Below, piece by piece: positions 52,809 to 61,530 of a DNA stretch of 64,000 nucleotides. The notes under the pieces are model-generated. The model was not told where the DNA came from and ran no database searches. It saw only the letters and a list, made by a program, of their open reading frames with translations. Made by a program: the position numbers and the translations under genes. The stretch spans positions 1 through 64,000 of the forward strand of contig NZ_VEIY01000008.1 of the NCBI RefSeq assembly GCF_007680845.1, written 5' to 3'. The stretch's first letter is position 1; each line of letters begins with the position of its first letter. This DNA is from Curtobacterium pusillum (lineage in GTDB: Bacteria; Actinomycetota; Actinomycetes; Actinomycetales; Microbacteriaceae).

Positions 52809-54134
52809 TCACCAGCCCTTCAGACCGAGCTGCTGCGCCTGCTGCACGACGTCCTGGTCGTACTGCTTCGCGCCCGTCGCGGCGGAGGAGATCCCGGAGC
52901 CGACCTGCACGCAGATCTTCTCGAGGTTCGGGCCCTTGATCGGCGACAGGAACTCGAGCGCCGGCGATGCCTTGCCGTCGTCGAGGTACTTCTTGACGTC
53001 GTTCAGCATCGGCGGGACGGAGTCGGGCAGCTTGCAGGTGCTGATCACGTACGGGCCACCGGGGGTCCCGGTGTCGTTCTGCACCTTGCAGCCGTCGGAC
53101 GAGTTGGCGAACGCGATGAACTTCTTCGCCGCCGAGAGCTTGTCGCCCGTGGTCGTCTTCGGGATGTAGAGACCGTTCGGCTCCCAGATGGTCAAGCTCG
53201 TGTCGTCGGCGTTCTCGGCCGGCAGCGCGAAGGCTCCGATGTCGTTGACCGCGTCCGGGCTGTCCTGCTGCAGGGTCGAGATCGCGTTGGTCAGCATCGG
53301 GTACTGCGCCCCGGTGCCGTCGGCGAGCATCTTCAGGCCGTTCGCCTGCGTCGCGGAGGCGTAGTCCTTGTTGACGAGGCCCTTGTCCTTGACCTCGGCG
53401 AGGTGCGTGAAGCCGGCGAGTGCCGGGTCCTTCGCGTAGGACTCCTTGTGCTTCGTGTACTGGGTCGCCCAGTCGCTCTGCTGCGAGGTGATGTTCGCGA
53501 AGTCGCCGAGCACGAAGAGCTGGCTCGTCCAGGTGTCGCCGTAGGTCTGGATGATCGGGGCGACCTTGCCGGCGTCCTTGATCTTCTCGCTGTTGCTGAT
53601 GAACTCGGCCCACGTCGTCGGGACGCTCAGCCCGAGGTCCTTGTAGACCTTCTTGTTGTACATCACGCCGCCGCCGAAGCTCGTCCCGAACGGGGCGCCG
53701 TACATGCCCTTGTCGGTGCTGACGACCTTGACGAACTGCTTGTCGACGTCCTTCGCCCAGCTCTCCTTCGAGAGGTCGACGAGGGTGTTGTCCGGGTTGA
53801 GCGCCTGCATGAGCGACCCGGAGTTGTAGTTGAAGACGTCGTCCATCTCGCCGGTCGAGAGCCGGGTCTTGATGAGGTTGTCGCCGTCGGTGCCCTGGGG
53901 CTTGGTGTCGACCTTGACGGTGATGTCCGGGTTCGCCTTCTCGAAGGCGGCGACGAGTGCCTTCGTGGTGACGGCTGTGGCGGTCGAGTTGTCCACCAGG
54001 TAGCTGATGGTGACCTTGCCGCCGCTGCCGCCGGTGTCGGCGGAGCCGCCGGACGAACACGCGGCCAGGCCGCCGATGAGGACCGTCGCGCCGCCGATGG
54101 CGATCAAACGCGTGGTCAGGGAACGAGCTGACAT
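52809..54134 (-). CDS. Rhamnoside ABC transporter substrate-binding lipoprotein
   Basis: A 441-residue family 1 binding protein. The signal ends GGLAAC with Cys26 as lipid anchor, followed by a Gly/Ser linker. GTSFGGGVMYNKKVYKDLGLSVPTTWAEFISNSEKIKDAG is the family signature. GAGGAGG precedes the ATG. Four cysteines near the C-terminus are unusual and may form disulfides. First gene of the operon that ends with the GH78 enzyme; operator-like sites lie at 54223-54268. Confidence 0.9.
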   Translation of the reverse strand: MSARSLTTRLIAIGGATVLIGGLAACSSGGSADTGGSGGKVTISYLVDNSTATAVTTKALVAAFEKANPDITVKVDTKPQGTDGDNLIKTRLSTGEMDDVFNYNSGSLMQALNPDNTLVDLSKESWAKDVDKQFVKVVSTDKGMYGAPFGTSFGGGVMYNKKVYKDLGLSVPTTWAEFISNSEKIKDAGKVAPIIQTYGDTWTSQLFVLGDFANITSQQSDWATQYTKHKESYAKDPALAGFTHLAEVKDKGLVNKDYASATQANGLKMLADGTGAQYPMLTNAISTLQQDSPDAVNDIGAFALPAENADDTSLTIWEPNGLYIPKTTTGDKLSAAKKFIAFANSSDGCKVQNDTGTPGGPYVISTCKLPDSVPPMLNDVKKYLDDGKASPALEFLSPIKGPNLEKICVQVGSGISSAATGAKQYDQDVVQQAQQLGLKGW

Positions 54135-54222
54135 TCCTTACCTCCTCGTAAGGCCGGGGCATGGGGTGCCCCGGTGAAACGGACCCGGATCCCGCTCCGC
54201 TGCGGGGTCTGGTGCTGCTGTT

Positions 54223-54269
54223 TAGAACGTTTCAATCGGAATGGAACCACGTGATTTGAAGCGTGTCAA
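54223..54269 (-). promoter_or_regulatory. Promoter with two LacI-type sites before rhamnoside importer
   Basis: On the coding strand, TGAAACGTTCTA (54234-54223) is a near match to the rhamnose operator, and TGACACGCTTCA (54268-54257) is a second one 34 nt upstream. TTGACA (54269-54264), a perfect -35 box, overlaps the distal site. A -10 box such as TTCCAT 17 nt downstream is weak. This supports repression by one of the LacI proteins in the locus. Confidence 0.6.
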
Positions 54270-54314
54270 TCACCGATTCGGATTCGTTACGGAAGTGCGC
54301 GGTCGCGCAGGTCC

Positions 54315-54329
54315 GGACGGGAGGCGCGG
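54315..54329. repeat. Dispersed GGAGGCGCGG repeat copy
   Basis: GGACGGGAGGCGCGG, followed by CGCGGCCCC, sits 38 nt after the LacI gene stop (54367, leftward). One arm is clear; the partner arm is short. Could help termination. Confidence 0.5.
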
Positions 54330-54366
54330 CGCGGCCCCGCCACGCGCGCGTGCGGTCGCGCTCCGC

Positions 54367-55467
54367 CTACGCTTCGGTCCGGCGCGGGTCGCTCGGCGGG
54401 GTCCGTCGCGCCGCAGCCGCCGACCGGGCTCGCCCGATGGTGCTCTCCCGCGCCACGAGCTCGCTCCCGAGCACCACCGTCCGGTGCACGTGCTCCGCGG
54501 GGTCGTCGGTCAGCTCGGCGAGGAGCAGCGCCACCCCCGCCTCGCCCATCTCCACCCCGTGCATCGTCACGGACGTCAACGGCACCGCCCCGCCCCATGC
54601 CACGGAGTTGTGGTCGCAGCCGGACACCGGGATGTCCTCCGGAACACGGATCCCGGCGGCCCGGAGTTCGGTCACGACGGCCATCGCCAGAAGGTCGGTC
54701 ACGCCGAGGATCCCGTCCGGTCGCTCGGCCGCGGGCATGCGCGCGATCCGGGATCCGGCGTCGGTGCCACCGGGCGGGTCGATGTCCCCGGCGTCGACGT
54801 CGACGAGCTCCACCCCCGGGTGTTCCGCGATCGCCCTGAGCAGTCCGACCCGGCGGCGGGCCACGGGCTGCAGGTCGGGTCGGGCGCTGACGAAGCCGAT
54901 GCGCCGGCACCCCTGCTCGATGAGGTGCGTCGCAGCGACGTAGCCGGCCTGCTCGTTGTCCACGATGACCGAGCACGCGGCGAGGTCGGCCGGCTCGTAG
55001 TTGACGTAGACCACGGGGAGCCCGTGCTGCCGTGCTGCATCGACCTGGTCCCGCGAGGCCGTCATCGACGCCAGCAGGATGCCCGACACGCGCGTGCTCT
55101 CGAGGAACGCGAGGTGTTCGGCCTGTGCCCCCTCGTCGTTCTCGCTGTTCGCGATGAGGAGCGTGTGCCCCCGCGCCCGCGACGCCTGTTGTGCGCCGCT
55201 GACCATGTCGACGAAGAGCGAGTTCATGAGCGACGCCACCACCAGGCCGATCGACCGCGACGACCCGGACGCCAGCGCCCGCGCATTGCGGTTCGGCGTG
55301 TACCCGAGGTGGGCGATCGCCTCACGGACCCGCTCGGCCGTCGGCTCGGCCACACGCTCGGGGTGGTTGAGCACGTTCGAGACCGTCGCGAGCGAGACAC
55401 CGGCCCGGGCGGCGACGTGGTGCACGCTCGGCGGACCGTCGCGCCGCGGGACATGCACCATGCTCAC
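54367..55467 (-). CDS. LacI-family regulator, first of two in rhamnose locus
   Basis: A 366-residue LacI/GalR protein. The helix-turn-helix and hinge read SVHHVAARAGVSLATVSNVLNHPERVAEPTAERVREAI and YTPNRNARALASGSSRSIGLVV, followed by the periplasmic-binding-like sensor. The recognition helix (VSLATVSNVLN) is nearly the same as in the second regulator (VSLGTVSNVLN), so both may read similar operators. It is placed between the importer operon and the second regulator and probably controls the importer or the rha operon. Confidence 0.88.
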   Translation of the reverse strand: MSMVHVPRRDGPPSVHHVAARAGVSLATVSNVLNHPERVAEPTAERVREAIAHLGYTPNRNARALASGSSRSIGLVVASLMNSLFVDMVSGAQQASRARGHTLLIANSENDEGAQAEHLAFLESTRVSGILLASMTASRDQVDAARQHGLPVVYVNYEPADLAACSVIVDNEQAGYVAATHLIEQGCRRIGFVSARPDLQPVARRRVGLLRAIAEHPGVELVDVDAGDIDPPGGTDAGSRIARMPAAERPDGILGVTDLLAMAVVTELRAAGIRVPEDIPVSGCDHNSVAWGGAVPLTSVTMHGVEMGEAGVALLLAELTDDPAEHVHRTVVLGSELVARESTIGRARSAAAARRTPPSDPRRTEA

Positions 55468-55502
55468 GATCGTAGGCGGCGATCGTGCGATCCCGACCCA
55501 CC

Positions 55503-55550
55503 GTCGGACTGGAGGCGCGGTGCGGGCTCGACCCGTGCCTCCAGTCCGAC
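55503..55550. terminator. Dispersed-repeat hairpin between the two LacI genes
   Basis: GTCGGACTGGAGGCGCGG (55503-55520) pairs with CCGTGCCTCCAGTCCGAC (55533-55550), one mismatch in 18. It lies downstream of the second LacI gene (stop 55617) and upstream of the first LacI start, so it can isolate the two transcription units. Confidence 0.65.
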
Positions 55551-55616
55551 TCGGCGCAGCACGCGCGAGTCTCGCGATCAGCCCGATCTCGGGCGCCGCA
55601 TCGCGAGAACTGTCGC

Positions 55617-56636
55617 TCAGGCCGAGTCTCGGCCGAGCACCGTGGACTGGCGCACGACGAGCTCTGGCGTGAACTCGACGTGGAGCGTCTCGGTTCCCTG
55701 CCCTTCCTCGACCTGGGCCATCAGCAGCTCGATCGCCCGCCGCCCGAGGTCCTGCGCCGGCTGCCGCACCGAGGTCAGCGGGACGACGGCGGCCTCGGCG
55801 AACGCGATGTCGTCGTAGCCGACGATCGCGATCTCCTCCGGGACGCGCACCGACCCGCGCATGATGAACGCCTGCTCCAGACCGACCGCGATCAGGTCGT
55901 TGGCGGCGAACACCGCGTCCGGTCGCTCGGCTGCGGGACGGCCCTGGATGGCCTCGCCGACGCGGCGGCCCTCGAGGACGGACAGCGAACCGGTCGGGAT
56001 CACCTCGAGCGACACACCGGCCGACGACGCGGCGGCGATCGCCCCGGCGTGACGGTCGGCGACCTGCCGGATGCCGAAGGGGCCCCCGACGAAGGCGATG
56101 CGTCGGCGACCGATCTCCGCGAGGTGGGCGACGGCGATCCGGCCACCGGCGACGTCGTCCACCGACACGGACGCGAAGTGCTCGTCGTCGGCGCGACGGT
56201 CGACGAGCACGACGGCGGTGCCCTGGTCGCGCAGGCGCTCGAGGCGGGAGAGGTCGTCGCCGGCGGGGGAGATGAGGAGCCCGGCGACACGGCGCTCCTC
56301 GAAGAGGCCGACGTAGGTGTGCTCGCGGTCCACCGATTCGTCCGAGTTGCCGACGAGGACGGCGAGGCCCTTCTGCATCGCTGCGTCCTCGGCTCCGCGG
56401 GCGACGTCGGTGAAGAACGGGTTGCCCCCGTCGAGGACGATGAGCCCGACGGTCGAGCTCCGGCCGGCTCGGAGTTGCCGCGCCGAGTCGTTCCGGACGA
56501 ACCCGAGCGAGACGATGGCGGACTGCACCCGTTCGACCGTGGCGGGTGCGACCTTGTCCGGTCGGTTCAGCACGTTCGAGACCGTGCCGAGGGACACGCC
56601 GGCGAGCGCTGCGACGTCCCGAACGCTCACTGCCAT
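55617..56636 (-). CDS. LacI-family regulator, second, divergent from rhamnose MFS gene
   Basis: A 339-residue LacI/GalR protein: VRDVAALAGVSLGTVSNVLNRPDKVAPATVERVQSAI and FVRNDSARQLRAGRSSTVGLIV form the DNA-binding region and hinge; the sensor domain ends ELVVRQST. Start ATG 56636 gives a standard LacI N-terminus. It is divergent from the MFS transporter, whose start region carries a perfect operator, so it is the best candidate for the RhaR-type repressor. Confidence 0.9.
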   Translation of the reverse strand: MAVSVRDVAALAGVSLGTVSNVLNRPDKVAPATVERVQSAIVSLGFVRNDSARQLRAGRSSTVGLIVLDGGNPFFTDVARGAEDAAMQKGLAVLVGNSDESVDREHTYVGLFEERRVAGLLISPAGDDLSRLERLRDQGTAVVLVDRRADDEHFASVSVDDVAGGRIAVAHLAEIGRRRIAFVGGPFGIRQVADRHAGAIAAASSAGVSLEVIPTGSLSVLEGRRVGEAIQGRPAAERPDAVFAANDLIAVGLEQAFIMRGSVRVPEEIAIVGYDDIAFAEAAVVPLTSVRQPAQDLGRRAIELLMAQVEEGQGTETLHVEFTPELVVRQSTVLGRDSA

Positions 56637-56678
56637 GGGGTCATCCTGACAGCGGCTCGCAGGTTTCGGTGGAGCGAC

Positions 56679-56733
56679 TTGCCCTCGTGCTCGGTGACGG
56701 GTACCTTCCTCGGTGCAGCGTTGAAACGATTCA
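56679..56733 (+). promoter_or_regulatory. Rhamnose-transporter promoter and operator
   Basis: TTGCCC (56679-56684) and TACCTT (56702-56707) are 17 nt apart, a good sigma-70-like promoter. The operator TGAAACGATTCA (56722-56733) begins about 8 nt after the expected start of transcription, a typical roadblock position, and is identical to the site upstream of rhaI. Confidence 0.75.
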
Positions 56734-56759
56734 CCGACGAACACGCGAACGGAGGACCA

Positions 56760-58100
56760 ATGGCGGTCCGCATCGGAGCCCGCAACACCACGGGCTGGAA
56801 GGCGACGATCTCCGTCGCCATGTCGAACTACATCGAGTCCGGGTCGATCATCGCGATCGCCACCAGTCTCAGTCTCTGGCAGGCGCAGTTCCACATCGGG
56901 GACCTGCAGGTCGGGCTCCTCGCGAGCCTGTCCGCGAACGCGTTCGGCGCTGCCGCCGGTGCGATCATCGGCGGACCCCTGTGCGACCGGTACGGCCGGA
57001 AGTTCATCTACACGTACGACCTGCTGCTCTACATGCTCGGCATCCTGCTCGCGGTGTTCGCCGGCAGCTACGGCATGCTGCTCGTCGGCTTCATCCTCAC
57101 CGGCATCGCCGTCGGCGCCGGGGTCCCGGCCAGCTGGACCTACATCGCCGAGCAGGCGCCGGCTGACAAGCGTGCGGCGCACGTCGGCACCGCCCAGCTC
57201 GCGTGGTCGATCGGACCGATGGTCGGGTTCGCCCTGGCGATCGCCGCGGCACCGCTCGGCCTGCTCGGCAGCCGACTCATCTTCGCGCACCTGTTCGTCG
57301 TCGCCGCCGTCGTCTGGTGGCTCCGACGCGGCCTGCCGGAGTCCGCGATCTGGAAGGACGAGCGTGCGGCGACCGGCACCGCGAACTTCTTCCACGGGTT
57401 CACGCAGCTGTTCAGCCGCCGCAAGAACCTCACCGCGATGCTGTTCCTGTTCGGTGTCTACGCGCTCTGGAACACCGTCGCCGGTCAGGCCGGCATCTTC
57501 CAGCCGCGCGTCTACTCCGCCACCGGGGTCACCAGCGTGCCCGAGCAGTACGGCCTGCAGATCCTGGTGTGGGGGTGCACCGTCGCCGCGACCTACTTCG
57601 GCTTCATGCGCTTCGCGGACCGGATGAGCCGCCGGGTGCTGTTCGCGATCGGTGCCGCGCTCGCCATCGTCGCCTGGGCCGTGCTCATCTACGCGCCGGC
57701 GAACCTCGGCACGCTGCTGTTCTTCGCGATCGCGTGGGGCATCTCGTCCGGCATCGGGGCGCAGGCCTTCTACGGGCTGTGGACAAGCGAGTTGTTCGCG
57801 ACCCGGTACCGGGCGAGTGCGCAGGGCGTGCTCTTCCTCGCGGCACGGGTCATGGTCGGCCTGCTGAGCATCTGGTTCCCGCTGCTCCTGTCCGACATCG
57901 GCCTGCGGGCACTCGGTGGCCTGATCCTCGGGCTGCTCGCGCTGTCGTTCCTCGTCGGCACCATCTGGGCCCCGCGCACGCAGGGCCGGACCCTCGAGGA
58001 GATCGAGGCCGAGCGCTACGGCACCGTCACCAGCACCACCGGCACGGTCCGGACCGCCGAGGAGCACGCGGAACGTCAGCGCGCACGGGGCCTCCGGTGA
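56760..58100 (+). CDS. MFS sugar transporter, probable L-rhamnose uptake
   Basis: A 446-residue major facilitator with twelve predicted helices. The loop motif GGPLCDRYGRKFIYTYDLLLYM and PESAIWKDE are those of the sugar porter/SHS families. ATG 56760 is preceded by GGAGG 5 nt upstream. Coupled to the mutarotase (GTGA overlap) and under the rhamnose operator, so L-rhamnose or a related deoxysugar is its likely cargo, independent of the ABC importer. Confidence 0.85.
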   Translation: MAVRIGARNTTGWKATISVAMSNYIESGSIIAIATSLSLWQAQFHIGDLQVGLLASLSANAFGAAAGAIIGGPLCDRYGRKFIYTYDLLLYMLGILLAVFAGSYGMLLVGFILTGIAVGAGVPASWTYIAEQAPADKRAAHVGTAQLAWSIGPMVGFALAIAAAPLGLLGSRLIFAHLFVVAAVVWWLRRGLPESAIWKDERAATGTANFFHGFTQLFSRRKNLTAMLFLFGVYALWNTVAGQAGIFQPRVYSATGVTSVPEQYGLQILVWGCTVAATYFGFMRFADRMSRRVLFAIGAALAIVAWAVLIYAPANLGTLLFFAIAWGISSGIGAQAFYGLWTSELFATRYRASAQGVLFLAARVMVGLLSIWFPLLLSDIGLRALGGLILGLLALSFLVGTIWAPRTQGRTLEEIEAERYGTVTSTTGTVRTAEEHAERQRARGLR

Positions 58101-58456
58101 CCGGGAGCGACCGCGCGACCCGCGTGTGCTTCCGGCTGCAAGTGGCAGCGGAGCACATGGACGCCTACCGCGAACGGCACGCCGCGGTCTGGCCAGCGAT
58201 GCTCAGGGCGATCGCGGCCGCTGGGCGCCGGAACTACTCCCTGTTCCTCGACGACGACGGCCTGCTCATCGGCTACTACGAGACGGACTCGGTGGCGGAT
58301 GCCGATGCGTTCCTCGCCGCCTCCGAGGTCGCGGCTGCGTGGGAGGAGCACATGCGGGACCTGTTCGACGGTGCCACTGGTCGGGCCGACCAGACGGCAC
58401 GCGTGCTGCCGGAGGTGTTCAACCTCGAGGAGCAGCTCGCCGCTGCGGACGACTGA
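58097..58456 (+). CDS. rhaM: L-rhamnose mutarotase
   Basis: A 119-residue dimeric alpha/beta-barrel protein that interconverts anomers of L-rhamnose. The motif YRERHAAVWPAM holds Tyr24 and His28, with the same Tyr/His spacing as E. coli RhaM (Tyr18, His22), and NYSLFLDDDGLLIGYYE follows. Start GTG 58097 overlaps the transporter stop, a natural pairing since the transporter may deliver one anomer and the isomerase use the other. Confidence 0.9.
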   Translation: MTGSDRATRVCFRLQVAAEHMDAYRERHAAVWPAMLRAIAAAGRRNYSLFLDDDGLLIGYYETDSVADADAFLAASEVAAAWEEHMRDLFDGATGRADQTARVLPEVFNLEEQLAAADD

Positions 58457-58499
58457 TGCCCACGGCTCTGGCGTACCGATCGTACGGGTTGTCCGCGCG

Positions 58500-58610
58500 A
58501 TGCTCGAGTGGCAGCGACGGAGTTCCCGCATCGTCCTCCCGACCCTGATCGGCATGGGTCTCAGCGTCCTCGGGACGGCCGGATCGGCCGCTCGAACGTT
58601 CGGCGAGTGA
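58500..58610 (+). CDS. Tiny 36-residue membrane peptide
   Basis: MLEWQRR starts a basic segment followed by a hydrophobic helix (IVLPTLIGMGLSVLGTAGSA). It is 43 nt after the mutarotase. No strong ribosome site is seen, so the call is tentative. It is in tandem with another 36-residue peptide. Confidence 0.35.
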   Translation: MLEWQRRSSRIVLPTLIGMGLSVLGTAGSAARTFGE

Positions 58611-58622
58611 GGAGCGGCTTAC

Positions 58623-58733
58623 GTGTGGTTCATGGTCGCGATCATCGTCTTCGTCACGGTCGTGTCCGTGTTCCAGTCCCGGCGGCTCGACCGGGTGCTG
58701 GCCGAGGCCGAGCGGCTCGCGACGGTCAGCTGA
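58623..58733 (+). CDS. Tiny 36-residue membrane peptide
   Basis: A GTG at 58623 opens 36 codons: VWFMVAIIVFVTVVSVFQSRR, one strong membrane helix, then a charged amphipathic tail (LDRVLAEAERLATVS). GAGTGAGGAG ends 8 nt upstream, a good ribosome site that itself overlaps the previous peptide's stop. Organisation resembles small regulatory or toxin-like membrane peptides; function unknown. Confidence 0.5.
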   Translation: MWFMVAIIVFVTVVSVFQSRRLDRVLAEAERLATVS

Positions 58734-58757
58734 CGATCGAGTCAGACGCCCACCTGG

Positions 58758-59297
58758 TCAGGCGAACGAGTGGCTGGTCGTGACGGTCGCGAAGCTCCCG
58801 TCCAACGCCGCCATGAACGCAGCGTGCACACTCGCACCCGGAACGGTCGTGTCGCCCCACCGCAGGTCCGGCGCCGCGCAGGCGTCCGCGACGACCGTGC
58901 ACGTGTACCCGAGCTCGTGTGCGGCCCGCGTGGTCGAGTCGACGCACATGCTGCTCATCATCCCGACGATCACCAGCTCGGTGACCCCGGCATCGTCGAG
59001 CACGTCCTGCAGCCCGGTGTCGATGAAGCTGTTCGGGTGGTGCTTCTCGAGCACGGTCTCGCCGGCGACGGGAGCGACGAGCGGGTGGAACTCGAGGCCG
59101 GGCGTCCCGGGCCGGAAGAACGATGCGTCCGGGTCCGTGCTGACGTGGAAGACGTGCACGACGAGCTCGCCGGACGCTCGGAACCCATCGAGGACCGCCC
59201 GAGCTGCGACCGCGGCGGCGTCGGGTTCGACGAGCGGGAACGCTCCACCGGGGAAGTAGTCGAGCTGGATGTCGACGAGGACGAGCGCGCGGGTCAT
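58758..59297 (-). CDS. Isochorismatase-family cysteine hydrolase
   Basis: A 179-residue hydrolase. Asp9 (LVDIQLDYF), Lys85 (LEKHHPNSF) and Cys118 (MMSSMCVDSTTR) form the family catalytic triad; the cis-peptide region is intact. Start ATG 59297 gives the usual N-terminus. Family members hydrolyse nicotinamide, isochorismate or other amides. It is convergent with the tiny peptides and divergent from a phosphoesterase. Substrate unknown. Confidence 0.85.
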   Translation of the reverse strand: MTRALVLVDIQLDYFPGGAFPLVEPDAAAVAARAVLDGFRASGELVVHVFHVSTDPDASFFRPGTPGLEFHPLVAPVAGETVLEKHHPNSFIDTGLQDVLDDAGVTELVIVGMMSSMCVDSTTRAAHELGYTCTVVADACAAPDLRWGDTTVPGASVHAAFMAALDGSFATVTTSHSFA

Positions 59298-59380
59298 GTC
59301 CCGAGTATGCCGTGCACGGACGCAGCCGACGCCCACGCCCCGCTCAGCCCATCGATCACCCCCGCCGCTACCGTGGCCGC

Positions 59381-60295
59381 ATGCAGCCGCCAGCAGCCGG
59401 GACCCTCCGCGTCCTCCACCTCTCCGACACCCACCTCACGGGCGACGGCGCCCTCCACCAGGGTTCCGTCGACACCACCGCAGCGCTCGAGAGCGTCCTC
59501 GACCGCTTTGACGGCGTCCCCGGCATCGGCCTCGTCGTGCTCTCCGGCGACGTCTCCGAGGACGGTTCCCGCGAGTCCTACGCCGCGGTGCTCGAACGCG
59601 TCGGCGGCTGGGCGGGACGGCACGGGGCGGCGCTCGTCGCGGTCCCCGGAAACCACGACCTCCGCGAGGGCTTCCGCCAGGTCCTCGCCAACGGCCACGT
59701 CCTCGGCGAGGGCGGTCGCCCGCTGGCGCACACGATGGAGTACCACCCGCCGACGGTTCCGGTCTGGGGCCAGTCACTGGTCGCCGGCCGCCGGATCGTG
59801 ACGATCGACACGAGCGTCCCCGGAGCCGGGTACGGCGAGATCGCCGAGGCGTCGCTCGAGCGCCTCCGCACCGCGCTCGCCGAGGACCACGCCCCGCACG
59901 GCACCGTGCTGGTCCTGCACCACCCGCCGCTGCCGGCGCCGACCGCACTGCACGACGCGCTCAAGCTGCGGAACCCGGGCGACCTCGCCGACGTGATCCG
60001 CGGGTCGGACGTGCGGGTCGTGCTCGCCGGGCACTACCACCACTACTTCGCCGGATCGCTCGCAGGCGTGGCGGTGCTCGTCGCACCGGGCGTCGCGAAC
60101 GACACCGACGTGGCCGGCCCGTACGACGAGGAAGCGGCGTACGTCGACTCCGGCGCGCTCGTCGTCGACCTCGCCGAGGACGGCTCGGTCTGGTCGACGC
60201 CGGTCCGCGTCCCGCGTCCGGACGCGGACCCGCTCGCGTTCGTGTTCGACGCCGCGACCGTCGGCCGGATCATCGAGGCGTCCACCGGCTCCTGA
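59381..60295 (+). CDS. Calcineurin-like metallophosphoesterase
   Basis: A 304-residue phosphoesterase of the CpdA/3',5'-cyclic-AMP type: LHLSDTHL, LSGDVSEDG, VPGNHDLR, VLHHPP and AGHYHHYF give the five metal-binding motifs in order. Start ATG 59381; an earlier ATG at 59312 would add a basic leader without support. Cyclic nucleotide or phospholipid hydrolysis are the typical roles. Confidence 0.87.
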   Translation: MQPPAAGTLRVLHLSDTHLTGDGALHQGSVDTTAALESVLDRFDGVPGIGLVVLSGDVSEDGSRESYAAVLERVGGWAGRHGAALVAVPGNHDLREGFRQVLANGHVLGEGGRPLAHTMEYHPPTVPVWGQSLVAGRRIVTIDTSVPGAGYGEIAEASLERLRTALAEDHAPHGTVLVLHHPPLPAPTALHDALKLRNPGDLADVIRGSDVRVVLAGHYHHYFAGSLAGVAVLVAPGVANDTDVAGPYDEEAAYVDSGALVVDLAEDGSVWSTPVRVPRPDADPLAFVFDAATVGRIIEASTGS

Positions 60296-60307
60296 CGCAC
60301 CCACCAG

Positions 60308-60379
60308 GCGGACGGGAGGCGCGGTGCCGCGCCTCCCGTCCGCAGGTGGCGGGGCTGGACCTCCGCGCCTCCCGTCCGC
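60308..60379. terminator. Dispersed-repeat hairpin plus extra arm
   Basis: GCGGACGGGAGGCGCG (60308-60323) pairs perfectly, 16 bp, with CGCGCCTCCCGTCCGC (60328-60343) across a 4-nt loop. A third arm, CCGCGCCTCCCGTCCGC, follows at 60363-60379. It begins 13 nt after the phosphoesterase stop; likely a terminator and a full member of the repeat family. Confidence 0.7.
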
Positions 60380-60467
60380 CGCTCCACCCGCCAGTACCCC
60401 GCACGCTCGGGTTGCAGTCGGGAACTCCGAGTAGGCCGGGTGCCACACCGGAGCGAAGGAGCCCCCC

Positions 60468-61529
60468 ATGCGGATCGGCAGTGCAGTCCAGTACGACCGG
60501 TACGGCGACTTCGACGTCGTCGAACTCGTCCCCCAGGAACGCCCGGAGGCCGGACCCGGCGAGATCGTCGTCGAGATCGTCGCCGCGGGGCTCAACCACA
60601 TCGAGCGCTTCCTCCGCGAGGGGAAGCTCCGCGACCACATCGAGCTCGAGTTCCCGGCACGTCAGGGCGTCGACTTCGCCGGGATCGTCCGGGCACGGGG
60701 CGACGGTGTGAAGGACCTCCGCATCGGCGACGAGGTGATGGGCCACGCCCCGACCGGCGGATCGCACGCGACCTGGCTGGTGGTCCCGCGCGGCGCCGTC
60801 ATCAAGAAGCCCGAGCACGTCGGGTGGGAGGTCGCCGGCGGGCTCTACCTCGCGGGCTGCACGGCCGTGTCGGTCGTCCGCGGCCTGAAGCTCGGGCCGG
60901 AGGACACCGTGGTGATCACCGCGGCGGCGGGCGGCGTCGGGCACATCGAGTGCCAGCTCGCCCACGACGCCGGCGCGACGGTGATCGCGCTCGGGAGCCC
61001 CCGGAACCACGACTACCTCCGCCAGATCGGCACGCTCCCGGTGGCGTACGGCGACGGCGAGGAGGACCGCATCCGTGCGATCGCGGACGGCCGACCGATC
61101 ACCGCGTTCATCGACAACCACGGTGAGAGCAACGCGGAGCTGCTCGCCGAACGGCTGGGCGTCCCCGCCGGACGCTTCGTCTCGTCGGAGGACCGTCGGG
61201 ACATCGAGATCCGGTTCCTCCGTGCTCCGGCGGAGGACGAGGAGACCCGCGAGCTCCTGACGCTCCTCGCGAAGGCCGTGCAGGACCGCCGCGTGCAGGT
61301 GCTCATCTCGGGCTTCTACCCGTTCGAGTACATCGTCGAGGCGTACGAGGACCTCGCCGAGATGAAGTCCCGCGGCAAGGTCGTCATCGGCATGCAGACC
61401 GTCGAGAAGGGTGCCCGGCTGGACTGGTACCGGTCCGAGAAGGCCCGTGACCTCCGCGACCGGTACGCCGAGGAGCGGGGGACCGACACCGAGACGATGG
61501 CGGGCGGGACGGCGAGCCCTGCGCCCTGA
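60468..61529 (+). CDS. NADPH:quinone-reductase-like oxidoreductase
   Basis: A 353-residue medium-chain dehydrogenase/reductase without zinc ligands. GSAVQYDRYGDFDVVELVPQERPEAGPGEI, GVDFAGIVRARGDGV and VVITAAAGGVGHIECQLAHDAG (nucleotide-binding) are seen. The C-terminus has an added helical tail (RSEKARDLRDRYAEERG). Start ATG 60468 has GGAG 9-12 nt upstream. Its target quinone or enone is unknown; converges on an ABC exporter. Confidence 0.82.
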   Translation: MRIGSAVQYDRYGDFDVVELVPQERPEAGPGEIVVEIVAAGLNHIERFLREGKLRDHIELEFPARQGVDFAGIVRARGDGVKDLRIGDEVMGHAPTGGSHATWLVVPRGAVIKKPEHVGWEVAGGLYLAGCTAVSVVRGLKLGPEDTVVITAAAGGVGHIECQLAHDAGATVIALGSPRNHDYLRQIGTLPVAYGDGEEDRIRAIADGRPITAFIDNHGESNAELLAERLGVPAGRFVSSEDRRDIEIRFLRAPAEDEETRELLTLLAKAVQDRRVQVLISGFYPFEYIVEAYEDLAEMKSRGKVVIGMQTVEKGARLDWYRSEKARDLRDRYAEERGTDTETMAGGTASPAP

Positions 61530-61530
61530 C

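Noticed and set aside
56637..58067. Upstream extension of the second LacI gene through the MFS gene
   Set aside because: The LacI helix-turn-helix begins at 56636; the rest is antisense to the transporter.
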